DNA from: Gp1-AA122 sp035631655 | GTDB taxonomy: Bacteria; Acidobacteriota; Terriglobia; Terriglobales; Acidobacteriaceae | DNA: 64,000 nucleotides | Assembly (NCBI GenBank): GCA_035631655.1 | Contig: DASQIH010000111.1 | Span: 37,875 to 101,874 of the forward strand | Reading direction: 5' to 3' | Shown here: positions 24,588-33,071 of the stretch, one piece after another | How positions within the stretch are numbered: the stretch's first letter is position 1 | Layout: every line of letters begins with the position of its first letter | The notes under the pieces: generated by a model | The model's database searches: none | What the model was told of the DNA's origin: nothing | What the model saw: the letters and a program-made list of their open reading frames with translations, nothing else | Translations under genes and position numbers: made by a program

Positions 24588-27359
24588 ATGAGCGACAATG
24601 CAGCTCATCTCTCGGACCCAGAGCCAGACGGCATCCTTTCCCGCGTGCCGTATGCGCGCACCCTTTCGGACGAGCTCGCTGACGAGCTCGGCCGATATCG
24701 CCAACTGCTAGACTGCGTGCAGGCGATAGTCTGGCGCGGTAACGCTCAAACCTTCCAATTCACTTTCGTTAGTCCCTATGCGGAAACATTGCTCGGTTAT
24801 CCAGTCCAGCGCTGGTTGCGCGATCCGGCGTTTTGGAGAGAACACATCCATCCTGAGGACCGGGACTGGGCAGTACACTTCTGCGCTAAGGCAACAAGAG
24901 AGAAGAAATCGCACGAGTTTGATTACCGCATGATGGCTGCCGACGGCAAGGTTGTCTGGCTCCATGGTGTAGTGCATGTGCTTGTGGAAGACGGTCAGGC
25001 ATCGGAACTGATCGGCATCATGATCGACATTACTGAGAAGAAGCAGGCCGAGGAGGCGCTCCGGCGAGGCGAAGACCGGCTTCGGAAAGTAGTCGACGTG
25101 ATTCCGCAGCAAATCTGGAGCTGCGCACCTGACGGCACACTTGATTTTTGTAACGAGCGATGGCGCTCGGAGCTGGGTCTTACTTTGGAAGAGGGACAAG
25201 GCGATGGCTGGCAGACGATCCTTCACCCCGATGACCGGCAACGAGTCTTGACAGACTGGCACGAATCGGTGACGAATGGGACACCCTACGAACAGGAAGA
25301 GCGCCACCGGATGCGGGACGGACAATACCGTTGGTTCTTATCCCGCGGAGTGCCACTGCGTGATAGTGAAAGACAAATCGTCCGATGGTACGGAACGAAC
25401 ACAGACATCGATGATCAAAAACGTGCGCGAGAAGCGCTGCAAAAAAGTGAGCGACGGTGGCGTGGAGTTTTTGATAATTCCAAAATCGGCGTTGCCTTGC
25501 AGGACTCTTCTCTTCGCTATGTCGATGCCAATGCAGCCTTTTGTCAGATCGTGGGCTATCGTCTCGATGAACTGCAGAAGATGACTTGCTTAGATATCAC
25601 TTACGAGGAAGATCGTGAGCGATATAAGGCAATTATCAAGGAATTGACTAGCGGCAAACGGAACCACTTCGATCTGGAAAAGCGTTATCGCCGAAGGGAC
25701 GGCGAATTGGTGTGGTCGCGGATCAATGGGTCGAGCGTTGGCACGGCTGACTCTCCGCTTTGGGTGGTAATGGCCGAGGACATCACGAAACGCAAGCGTC
25801 TAGCTGATGAATTGCACCACGAGCGCGACCGCTTGCAGCTTCTCCTGGATCTTAACCATCGCTTCATCTCGAAATTAGATGTGCGGGAGTTTTTCCACGC
25901 CTTAATGGACGGCATACGCCTAATGGCAGGCTGGCAATGGGCAAGCATCCTCTTGCCGGAACCCTCATCAGACCGATTGTCCGTGTACCTGAGCTCTGAT
26001 AACTCGTATTTGCGGGAGGGCTACACGCTTCCCATTGATGGTTCCCTACAGGGCAAAGTCTATCGTTCGGCGAAACCAGTTGCATTTCGCATTGAGGATC
26101 TTCCGGGCCTATGTCCGGTGTATCGAGACAACGATTGGATGCAGCAAATTACCAATGCTGAGCACGTACGGGCCGGATGCGCTCTGCCATTAATTCATGA
26201 AGGACGTGTAATAGGCGTTCTCTTTCTGATGACACGCGTCGCGCTAGACCCCGTGAAGAGTGACCTGAATTTCTTGCAGGAACTCGCATCCTTGGTTACG
26301 GCCACGTTGCACAACAGCCTGCGTTTCGAGAGCGTCAATGAATCACGTGCGAAACTCCTCACTGAACGGGAGTACATCGAGTCCGACTTCTTGCGGGAAC
26401 GCGGCATTGCCGACATTATCGGTGACAGTCCTGGAATTATTGAAGTCCTGAAACAAGTCAGAGCAGTGGCTCCGACAGACTCTACCGTTTTGATTACGGG
26501 AGAGACGGGAACTGGGAAGGAACTCATTGCTCGTGCGATTCATGGGCGCAGTCCCCGCCACGACCACAGTTTCATCAAAGTGGACTGCGCCGCTATTCCC
26601 GCGAGCCTCCTGGAAAGCGAACTCTTCGGTCACGAAAAGGGAGCTTTTACAGGAGCTACAACACAAAAACCCGGGCGCTTTGAGCTTGCCGATCACGGCA
26701 CACTCTTCCTCGATGAGGTGGGCGACATTCCGTTGGAACTGCAGCCGAAGTTGCTCCGCGTATTGCAGGACCATGCATTTGAACGTGTGGGAAGCAACCG
26801 TCTGCGGCAAGTCGATGTTAGGATCATTGCCGCTACGAACCGCAATCTGGAAACGATGGTGGAAACCGGGAAATTTCGTGAAGACCTATATTACCGCCTA
26901 AGGGTTTTCCCCATTGTTATTCCACCGCTTCGCGAGCGGGCCGAAGACATTCCTGCCCTCGTGCGGCATTATGTGGAGAACTACGCGCGGCGCATGAGGA
27001 AGCCAGTTACTGAGATTCCGGCTGAGGCGATGGAAACGTTTGTTCGATATCCCTGGCCGGGCAACGTCCGCGAACTGCAGCATTTCATAGAGCGCGCCGT
27101 GATCCTGTCCCCTGGGCACACGTTGGATGCGCCCTTAGCCGAATTGACCGCGACGATTCAGAGAATACAAGCAGCATACGAAAAGCCGTCGCGACACGGC
27201 ACACTGCGGGAAATTGAGCGTGAAGCTATCTTGCAGGCTCTACTCGAGTCGAATTGGGTAGTCGGCGGCCCGCATGGCGCTGCAGCGAAGCTAGGGTTGA
27301 GGCGAACAACACTCTCCTCTCGGATGGAGAAACTCGGCATATCACGCCCACGCCGGTAG
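24588..27359 (+). CDS. Sigma-54-dependent activator with PAS and GAF sensor domains
   Basis: A 923-residue enhancer-binding protein with a good ribosome-binding site (GGGAGGA). Three PAS domains (about 35-155, 165-290, 290-410) are followed by a GAF domain (430-580), an AAA+ domain (607-840) with Walker A GETGTGKE, the sigma-54-contacting loop GAFTGA, and Walker B LFLDEVGD, and a Fis-type helix-turn-helix at the end (GGPHGAAAKLGLRRTTLSSRMEKLGI). The layout resembles FhlA with extra PAS input. All elements needed for activation of sigma-54 RNA polymerase are intact. Divergent sigma-54-like promoters and tandem palindromes lie about 0.7-0.9 kb downstream and are a plausible target. Confidence 0.92.
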   Translation: MSDNAAHLSDPEPDGILSRVPYARTLSDELADELGRYRQLLDCVQAIVWRGNAQTFQFTFVSPYAETLLGYPVQRWLRDPAFWREHIHPEDRDWAVHFCAKATREKKSHEFDYRMMAADGKVVWLHGVVHVLVEDGQASELIGIMIDITEKKQAEEALRRGEDRLRKVVDVIPQQIWSCAPDGTLDFCNERWRSELGLTLEEGQGDGWQTILHPDDRQRVLTDWHESVTNGTPYEQEERHRMRDGQYRWFLSRGVPLRDSERQIVRWYGTNTDIDDQKRAREALQKSERRWRGVFDNSKIGVALQDSSLRYVDANAAFCQIVGYRLDELQKMTCLDITYEEDRERYKAIIKELTSGKRNHFDLEKRYRRRDGELVWSRINGSSVGTADSPLWVVMAEDITKRKRLADELHHERDRLQLLLDLNHRFISKLDVREFFHALMDGIRLMAGWQWASILLPEPSSDRLSVYLSSDNSYLREGYTLPIDGSLQGKVYRSAKPVAFRIEDLPGLCPVYRDNDWMQQITNAEHVRAGCALPLIHEGRVIGVLFLMTRVALDPVKSDLNFLQELASLVTATLHNSLRFESVNESRAKLLTEREYIESDFLRERGIADIIGDSPGIIEVLKQVRAVAPTDSTVLITGETGTGKELIARAIHGRSPRHDHSFIKVDCAAIPASLLESELFGHEKGAFTGATTQKPGRFELADHGTLFLDEVGDIPLELQPKLLRVLQDHAFERVGSNRLRQVDVRIIAATNRNLETMVETGKFREDLYYRLRVFPIVIPPLRERAEDIPALVRHYVENYARRMRKPVTEIPAEAMETFVRYPWPGNVRELQHFIERAVILSPGHTLDAPLAELTATIQRIQAAYEKPSRHGTLREIEREAILQALLESNWVVGGPHGAAAKLGLRRTTLSSRMEKLGISRPRR

Positions 27360-27413
27360 TTCGTTTGCACCATTCGGAACCCACCTATCATAAATCGGCT
27401 CCCGAACTGACGC

Positions 27414-27540
27414 GCTAACCGGCAGTAGTCTGTCCTGGACGAAGAACGAAGACTCGCCGCATGAAGAATTTGCTGATCAAGTGGCGAAGTCACGCTGGCT
27501 GCGGGTTCAATGTGTCAACCATGTGTTTGCTCTTACACTT
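27414..27540. repeat. 127-bp imperfect direct repeat, copy A
   Basis: Begins GCTAACCGGCAGTA and ends CTTACACTTA. Copy B is at 31246-31373 in the same orientation, by eye about three quarters identical with a 2-bp gap. Shared blocks include GCTGAT, AGTCACGCTG and TGTCAACC. On the minus strand, a short coding remnant (RLDSLFVLQYKITETED, stop at 27549) ends just beyond this copy. Confidence 0.7.
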
Positions 27541-27640
27541 ACCCCCCTTCAATCCTCGGTCTCGGTGATCTTGTATTGAAGGACAAAGAGAGAATCCAGC
27601 CTCGTGCTGGCCGGCTAGACCTACTGCTGCAAGATGCCGA

Positions 27641-27784
27641 GTGAGCAACCGATACGAAGTCGAGATTCAGCTCGGCAGCACCGATGAGAGCCACATAATA
27701 CGTACCCTCGAATACTGGGACGTGGAGCGAAAACGATACCCCGAGGCGTTAGATAAATGGTTGGACAAAGACCCTGATGCTTAG
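27641..27784 (+). CDS. Possible small protein (47 residues)
   Basis: A GTG-started frame, SNRYEVEIQLGSTDESHIIRTLEYWDVERKRYPEALDKWLDKDPDA, with a protein-like mix of charged and hydrophobic residues. No ribosome-binding site is visible and no family is recognised. It ends 4 bp inside the convergent small gene. It may be a remnant. Confidence 0.3.
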   Translation: MSNRYEVEIQLGSTDESHIIRTLEYWDVERKRYPEALDKWLDKDPDA

Positions 27785-28026
27785 GAGTACCTATTCTCAC
27801 TGGCTTTACGCAACAGGTTGTACGATTTAGGACTCGATTGTGAGATCCGCAGCAAGGTCTCAAGCTCATGGATTCCCTGAAGCAGAGAGCGGCGGCAACT
27901 AGCATACTCGTCTGGAGGAGTGAGCTTCTGTCGATGTCTCAGCTCCAGAGCCTGCAATTCCTGCTTTCGCTCTCGCAGGAGCACTCTCGTGTATTCGTAT
28001 TCATCGCTGAATGCGGTCTCCTTCAT
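27781..28026 (-). CDS. Small helical protein, possible sigma-54 target
   Basis: An 81-residue frame (MKETAFSDEYEYTRVLLRERKQ...), strongly charged and helical (LQALELRHRQKL, LLQGIHELETLLRI), with no signal or membrane segment. A sigma-54-like -24/-12 element at 28060-28041 faces this gene, but its predicted transcription start (about 28032) leaves only a few bases of leader, so either translation starts further in or the transcript is nearly leaderless. A TTG-started extension to 28059 would overlap the promoter and is less likely. Function unknown. Confidence 0.4.
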   Translation of the reverse strand: MKETAFSDEYEYTRVLLRERKQELQALELRHRQKLTPPDEYASCRRSLLQGIHELETLLRISQSSPKSYNLLRKASENRYS

Positions 28027-28040
28027 AGCCCATTCGACTA

Positions 28041-28060
28041 GAAGCACATACCGGGCCAAC
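28041..28060 (-). promoter_or_regulatory. Sigma-54-like promoter (-24/-12)
   Basis: GTTGGCCCGGTATGTGCTTC on the minus strand matches the sigma-54 consensus TGGCAC-N5-TTGC at all but two positions, with GG and GC separated by exactly 10 bp. Tandem palindromes lie about 97 and 117 bp upstream of the predicted start site, the usual distance for an activator. Confidence 0.55.
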
Positions 28061-28120
28061 TAGCAATCACCCGAAAGTCAGCGAAAAGTAGGAGAAAGAA
28101 GCGGAATTCCCAAGAATGGC

Positions 28121-28156
28121 TGCCGACATTTCGGCAGGCTTGCCGACATATCGGCA
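28121..28156. promoter_or_regulatory. Two tandem palindromes, candidate enhancer (UAS) for the sigma-54 activator
   Basis: TGCCGACATTTCGGCA (28121-28136) and TGCCGACATATCGGCA (28141-28156) are 6-4-6 inverted repeats on the same face of the helix, 20 bp apart. They sit between two divergent sigma-54-like promoters and less than 1 kb from the gene of a sigma-54 activator with an intact Fis-type DNA-binding domain. Confidence 0.6.
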
Positions 28157-28252
28157 GTCGGAGCTGGAGATCTCCCGGTTCTCGTGCACGTTGTTTCTCA
28201 GCGTGCGCGGGTTCTTAGACTACGCAGGACCGAAACAACCACTCGCGAGTAA

Positions 28253-28271
28253 CGTGGCTGCCGTGTTGCCT
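28253..28271 (+). promoter_or_regulatory. Weaker sigma-54-like promoter, plus strand
   Basis: CGTGGCTGCCGTGTTGCCT has the TGGC-N7-TTGC core with GG-N10-GC spacing, but flanking positions deviate from consensus. Predicted start near 28281; the palindromes would be at about -132 and -152. Confidence 0.4.
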
Positions 28272-28281
28272 TCCTCCATCT

Positions 28282-28780
28282 CGGAACGGAGTCGGCATCC
28301 TGATCCATCGGCTTTTCGAAGGTCAATAGCCCGGCCCACTGGTACCTCTGGTCTACGCTTCACGAGACACCTCGCGTGTCCCCCGCAAGACTCGAGGCCA
28401 GGATGGAGTCGCTGTTCTACTTTCCTGTAGGGCTTTTGCATCCCCTACAACATGCCGGTTTAGCCCGGCGCTCTCCGGTTGGCCGACGATCCGAGAGTTG
28501 GCCCAGATTGAAGGGATGCGACCTTCCTTCTTGAAGTTCGACTTCTACGTGCCTTTGGCGTCCAGGCGGAACTTGTCAGACCGACTCTGCGGTACCAGCC
28601 GATCCTCAAAAGTACGCCCCAATTGGGATTACCTAAGTAATTGTGAAAACGTCGAATTGTGACTTAGATGACGTTGGGGTGGGGCAATCTTGCATGTAGT
28701 CTGAGCATGCAGGACATGGGGAGTCTGCGCTCCCGTCCGCCTTACTGACAAGGAGCCAATCAGGCACTGACATTCTGTTC
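28282..28780. other. 500-bp region without a protein gene, possible transcribed leader or small RNA
   Basis: No supported frame. Short hairpins are present (GTAGGG/CCCTAC at 28427-28448 and GCCGG/CCGGC at about 28452-28467). If the plus-strand sigma-54-like promoter is active, this stretch would be transcribed ahead of the diguanylate cyclase gene. Confidence 0.35.
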
Positions 28781-31156
28781 ATGCATTCGCGACGCCTGAT
28801 CATTCGCCATGCTCTTGTTTCCCTCTCCTTTGTGTTGCTCTACCTTCTGCTGAACCGGCCCGAAGTCGTTCTCTTTTCCCGCATTGGATTCGTTGCTTGG
28901 TATCCCGCCATCGGTCTGGTCATGGCACTAATGTTGGGTGTCAGCCCGTGGTACGCGCTCCTGGTCTGTTTCTCCGACGCCCTGGCTGGCAGTGTTATTT
29001 ACTCCCAGCCAGCCATGTCCTTCAGCTACACGATCGATGCCGTCGGAATTGCGATCTGCTATGGCGCAGCGGCATACGTGTTACGCGGTCCCCTGCACAT
29101 CGATCTTGGTCTGAGTCGCCGGCGAGATGTGGTGCGCTACGTTCTGGTAAGTGCCACGGCCGCTGTAGTAGCAACAATCGTTGGTGTTACATGCCTCTTT
29201 GCAGATCACAGCATTACCCGGGGTGAATACAAGTCATCCGCTCTGGGGTGGTTTTTGGGTGACACCATCGGCTTGGTAGGCATTGCACCGTTTCTTCTCG
29301 TCCACGTATTTCCGCATGTTCGTAATTGGCTCTCGCCAGTGCCCTCCCAGGTCCACTCAACCAGAGCACATTCTGCTGGAACGACGTTTACTTTTGGTGC
29401 ACTGGCAGAAACTTGTGGCCAAATTCTTACATTATTAGCCGTCCTCTGGGTGATGTTCGGAACCAAGGAAGGGCGTTACGATCATTTTTATCTCTGTTTC
29501 ATCCCTATCATCTGGATCGCGATGCGTCAGGGAGTCCGGAGAGTCGTCACCGGCCTGCTAGCGTTAAATTTTGGAATCGTGGTCGCGATGCATTTGTTCC
29601 CCCCAAGCGCAGCCCTGTTTGCCAAAGTCGCCCTGCTCATGCTGGTGCTGTCCGCGGTAGGACTCATCGTGGGATCCGAGGTCAGCGAGCGCCACCGCTT
29701 GGCAATTGATCTGAATGAACAAACCACCTATTTAGACTCGCTGATACAAAATAGCCCGCTGGGAATCGCTGTTCTTGACCGGCAAGGCTCTGTCGAACTG
29801 GCGAATTCCGCTTTCGAAAAACTCTTCCAGTGCGACCGGCACCAGCTCAACTCGATTGATATTGGGAGCACGTGGATACCTGACGATGGGGCGACCGACT
29901 CCGCGCAACTGATTTCGCAGATCTTCGCCGGAAACGCGTTGCACCGGACGGTGCGAAGACGTCGCAAAGACGGGCAGATTCTTGACTTGGCACTGCATGG
30001 GGTCCCGCTGGTGGTAAACGGTGAAGTGCGGGGCGCACACTTGATCTACGAGGACGTTTCGGAGCAGATTAAGGCGAACGAAGCACAGCGACGGCATGCG
30101 GAGTCGTTGGATCGACTAGTTAATGAGTTGGAACTCCGCACAAAACAGATGACCTCCCTGAATGAAATGGGATCTCTGTTGGCGTGTAGTGGGACTGTTC
30201 AGGAGGCCTGCGGTGTCGTTGCTGGCTCGGTGCAGAAGCTTTTCCCCGAGTCCCCGTCCGGAGCGCTCTATTTGTTCAGGTCGTCCCGGGACCTCATCGA
30301 GGCAGCAGTCCGATGGGGGAAACGAGACGCATTAGCGCCCACATTTCCTCCCGACGCATGCTGGGCTCTTCGCCGTGGCCAGCCTCTCTGGAGTGGGCAT
30401 CCGGGAAGTGGTATCGCTTGCCAACATTTGACTAAGAGTTCAACCACCGAGCGCCTATGCGTTCCGATGGTCGCCCAGGGAAACACTGTCGGCGTGTTAC
30501 ATCTTGAATTCGAGAGTGCGTCGATGCTCGGATGCGATTCTGGCACTGAGAGCTGGAGGAACTCTCGGCAGCAACTGGCCATCAGCGCGGCCTCGCAGAT
30601 CGCCCTTTCGCTGGCTAGCCTGCAGTTGCGCGAGACTCTTCGGGAACAGGCGATTCGTGATCCACTGACTCGCCTGTTCAACCGGCGATTCCTCGAGGAA
30701 TCGCTCGAAAGAGAGCTGCGTTTAGCTGCTCGAAAAAAGCAACCCATTGCCGTTCTTTTTCTCGACCTCGACCATTTCAAGAGATTCAATGATACTTTCG
30801 GCCACGACGCAGGAGACATGGTGCTCCAGTCGCTTGCCGATCTGCTTCGTAATTTCTTTCGCGCCACCGATATATGCTGCCGTTATGGCGGCGAGGAATT
30901 CGCCATTATTCTGCCGGAATCATCTTCACAGAACGCGGCTATGCGTGCGGACGCGTTGCGCTCCGAAGTAAAGAGCCTTCGGTTGCAGTATAAGAAACAG
31001 ACTCTTGGGCCGCTCACACTCTCGGCAGGTGTAGCGGCTTTCCCTGAGCATGGTTCAACATCCCACGATTTGCTCAAAATTGCGGACCAGTGCCTCTATG
31101 AATCCAAAGCACGCGGCCGGGATGTCGTCACTGTGGCTCTTCCACAAAACGCGTGA
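28781..31156 (+). CDS. MASE1-PAS-GAF diguanylate cyclase
   Basis: A 791-residue inner-membrane protein. Residues 1-320 hold about nine transmembrane segments of the MASE1 sensor type (FVAWYPAIGLVMALMLG, GWFLGDTIGLVGIAPFLL). A PAS domain (about 325-440) and a GAF domain (460-615) follow, then GGDEF (630-790) with IRDPLTRLFNRRFLEE, LDLDHFKRFND and the active-site RYGGEEF (near residue 703). An I-site RxxD (RATD) lies five residues before RYGGEEF, so product inhibition by c-di-GMP is expected. It should make c-di-GMP; PilZ proteins at 35.1 and 42.0 kb are possible receptors. It lies between the two copies of the 127-bp repeat. Confidence 0.92.
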   Translation: MHSRRLIIRHALVSLSFVLLYLLLNRPEVVLFSRIGFVAWYPAIGLVMALMLGVSPWYALLVCFSDALAGSVIYSQPAMSFSYTIDAVGIAICYGAAAYVLRGPLHIDLGLSRRRDVVRYVLVSATAAVVATIVGVTCLFADHSITRGEYKSSALGWFLGDTIGLVGIAPFLLVHVFPHVRNWLSPVPSQVHSTRAHSAGTTFTFGALAETCGQILTLLAVLWVMFGTKEGRYDHFYLCFIPIIWIAMRQGVRRVVTGLLALNFGIVVAMHLFPPSAALFAKVALLMLVLSAVGLIVGSEVSERHRLAIDLNEQTTYLDSLIQNSPLGIAVLDRQGSVELANSAFEKLFQCDRHQLNSIDIGSTWIPDDGATDSAQLISQIFAGNALHRTVRRRRKDGQILDLALHGVPLVVNGEVRGAHLIYEDVSEQIKANEAQRRHAESLDRLVNELELRTKQMTSLNEMGSLLACSGTVQEACGVVAGSVQKLFPESPSGALYLFRSSRDLIEAAVRWGKRDALAPTFPPDACWALRRGQPLWSGHPGSGIACQHLTKSSTTERLCVPMVAQGNTVGVLHLEFESASMLGCDSGTESWRNSRQQLAISAASQIALSLASLQLRETLREQAIRDPLTRLFNRRFLEESLERELRLAARKKQPIAVLFLDLDHFKRFNDTFGHDAGDMVLQSLADLLRNFFRATDICCRYGGEEFAIILPESSSQNAAMRADALRSEVKSLRLQYKKQTLGPLTLSAGVAAFPEHGSTSHDLLKIADQCLYESKARGRDVVTVALPQNA

Positions 31157-31245
31157 CCGTGTTCGTCGACCGTTACGAGTTGCCACGCCGCTCAGCCCCA
31201 GACCGCCCTGATTTCTAAGGCCCTGGTGATTGCTCGGGATCACGG

Positions 31246-31373
31246 GCTAACCGGCAGTAATCATTCTGGACGAAGGAACGAGGCCTAGCCGCCTCAGAGT
31301 TTGCTGATTAAATCGCGGAGTCACGCTGCCTCGCGGATTCAACCTGTCAACCGTGCGTTTCCTCTGACACTTA
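31246..31373. repeat. 127-bp imperfect direct repeat, copy B
   Basis: Begins GCTAACCGGCAGTA and ends GACACTTA. See copy A at 27414-27540. A degraded minus-strand coding remnant ends at its right edge (stop at 31371), the same arrangement as copy A. Confidence 0.7.
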
Positions 31374-31565
31374 CAGTTCACGGCGCTTGGCTTCTTTCAG
31401 TGCTGCCCACTCCGCTGGAGTTTTACCGAAGTCCAGAGCAGTGTTCTTTTCATCATTCAGGGCGTTGAAGTAGGCGAGTGCTGATTCCTTCGTGATGCGT
31501 AGCCCTTGCACGTGTGGCGCTACTCTCTTCCGAACGAATATGCCCTTGTTGACTAGATGTCGAAT
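31371..31565 (-). pseudogene. Degraded helix-turn-helix-like gene fragment
   Basis: The minus strand reads LKASQ-stop-AIRHLVNKGIFVRKRV, then GLRITKESALAYFNALNDEK and AEWAALKEAKRREL before a stop at 31373-31371. The shape (short helices, then a KG-x-hairpin) resembles an excisionase or MerR-like DNA-binding protein. An internal TAG and missing 5' end mark it as non-functional. Confidence 0.45.
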
Positions 31566-31876
31566 TGCCTACTGCGATGCCTTGAGCAGTCGCGCCCTAG
31601 ATGAGCAGCAAGGCATCCTCTACGCGGACTTGGATGACATCGGCAAAGCGATAGTGATTGCCCAAAGTCAATCTGCACCGCTACCAAACCTTTGATTGCG
31701 ACCGTTATTGCGTCCTTGCTGGTCTGGCACGCCTGCTGAGAAGGCATGGACGCGCTGCATGGGGAATCTCAGATCCGTACCTGCCTCGGTGGTGCAGGGG
31801 GCGCCAAGACTCGACCGTGCAAGCTGACTGTGAAACGATTCCACGTCACAGTCACGATTGCCGGAGAAGTCGCTCA
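31566..31876. other. No supported gene
   Basis: A frame continuous with the lipoprotein gene runs through it from 31658 but has no protein-like features before the signal peptide at 31877. I see nothing else. Confidence 0.4.
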
Positions 31877-32878
31877 ATGAAATTGATTGCGCGTTCGAAT
31901 CGCGTGCGGTGTGCCACTGGCTACCTGATGACCACGTCGGTCTGTTTCTTGTGCCTCGCGGCCTTATTCTGCTCGGCAGGTTGTGGTGGGAGTAGCAGTC
32001 CCCCGCCCCCGCCTAAGCTCTCGTCCAGCAAGTTGGGCCCTCACATACTCGGCGCTCCGAACAATGCCGGTGCCACGACCATTCTCGGCGCCTGTCCTCG
32101 AGTTGCGAAGTGGGTGGCTCCATCCGCTGGGATCGATGTCGCGATCTCAAGCTACAAGAGCCGCTGTGCGGGTGGGACGGTGATTCTCAGGGTCTATGTT
32201 TCCCCATCCCTAGCGGCGTACAGCGTTGCGAACGATCCCGCTGCTTCCGCCAACGATTTTTGGAACAAGATGTCGACGCAGGGACTGAGTGCGGCTGGAC
32301 CTGCAAACCAGATCGACTGGCTGGAGGGGCCGAACGAATTAGACAATCTCCCGAACTGGTACAACGATCCAACGGCCGCCAACTGGGTGGCCTCGTTCTG
32401 GTCGACCCTTGCTGATCTCATGCATAACGCCGGTTTCAACCCGCTGGTGGGGTCATTGGTCGCGGGCCAGCCGTCTCCAGCTACGGACTTTGCGCCGCTC
32501 GCAGCGGCGATGAAGTCAAAAGCATACAAGTGGGGCTGGAGCTATCATTCCTATACCTTTGGCGCGACCACAAGTGTTAGCACGGAGACCGCGTATGCGC
32601 TGTATTACCGTCAAGTTCGGGATCAGAACGATCTTGCCGCGATTCAGCTCGTGTTGAGCGAAGGCGGGTATCTGACGACAAACTCAACGGGCTGGCAGGG
32701 ACAGCTGAGTAACGATCAGTATCTCTCCTGGCTGAAGTGGTTCGATGGACAATTAAAGCAAGACCCCGAGGTCTCGGGCTTGACAATCTTTCAGGTTGGC
32801 AACACAAGTGACTGGCAATCCTTCGACGTGACGCCTATAGCTCAGGAGCTTGCGAACTACTTAACTACTGGCTCGTGA
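31877..32878 (+). CDS. Lipoprotein, probable clan GH-A glycoside hydrolase
   Basis: A 333-residue exported lipoprotein: signal peptide with lipobox CSAGC followed by GGSSSPPPPP, a flexible linker. The mature domain looks like a (beta/alpha)8 hydrolase: a general acid candidate E154 in EGPNELDN (the typical Asn-Glu pair of clan GH-A) and a nucleophile candidate E262 in LVLSEGGY on a later strand, with WSYHSYT between. This is close to the GH39/GH79-type arrangement but the family is not certain. It is probably anchored to the outer membrane and acts on extracellular polysaccharide. An alternative ATG at 31925 would give a shorter signal peptide. No operon partners. Confidence 0.7.
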   Translation: MKLIARSNRVRCATGYLMTTSVCFLCLAALFCSAGCGGSSSPPPPPKLSSSKLGPHILGAPNNAGATTILGACPRVAKWVAPSAGIDVAISSYKSRCAGGTVILRVYVSPSLAAYSVANDPAASANDFWNKMSTQGLSAAGPANQIDWLEGPNELDNLPNWYNDPTAANWVASFWSTLADLMHNAGFNPLVGSLVAGQPSPATDFAPLAAAMKSKAYKWGWSYHSYTFGATTSVSTETAYALYYRQVRDQNDLAAIQLVLSEGGYLTTNSTGWQGQLSNDQYLSWLKWFDGQLKQDPEVSGLTIFQVGNTSDWQSFDVTPIAQELANYLTTGS

Positions 32879-32924
32879 CGCGTGTATTTGCCGTGGCTAC
32901 GCGCAAGCTGAGACCAGCCATAAA

Positions 32925-33001
32925 CTTCTGAAGAATAGATTCAGAGCTGCCTGGCATCAGCAGAAAAGTTCTAAAATCCTCCTCTAAGGCCGACCATTCC
33001 A
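32925..33001 (-). pseudogene. Serine recombinase C-terminal remnant (copy 4)
   Basis: The minus strand encodes EWSALEEDFRTFLLMPGSSE, clearly homologous to EWSALADDFRTFLLMRNSSE at the end of the recombinase at 12194-12850. Homology begins at GAATGGTCGG, the same breakpoint as in copy 1, and upstream sequence is unrelated. Confidence 0.65.
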
Positions 33002-33071
33002 TCGGGCCGGAGGGCTCGCACGGCAAATGACCCGATTCAATCGAAGGTGCCTATGCCCTTTTCTTCTCCAA

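Noticed and set aside
28116..28430. 104-codon plus-strand frame across the palindromes
   Set aside because: It spans the putative enhancer and promoter, has no ribosome-binding site, and its translation is not protein-like.
28674..28695. TGGGGCAATCTTGCA as a third sigma-54 promoter
   Set aside because: GG and GC are 9 bp apart instead of 10, a spacing that abolishes recognition.
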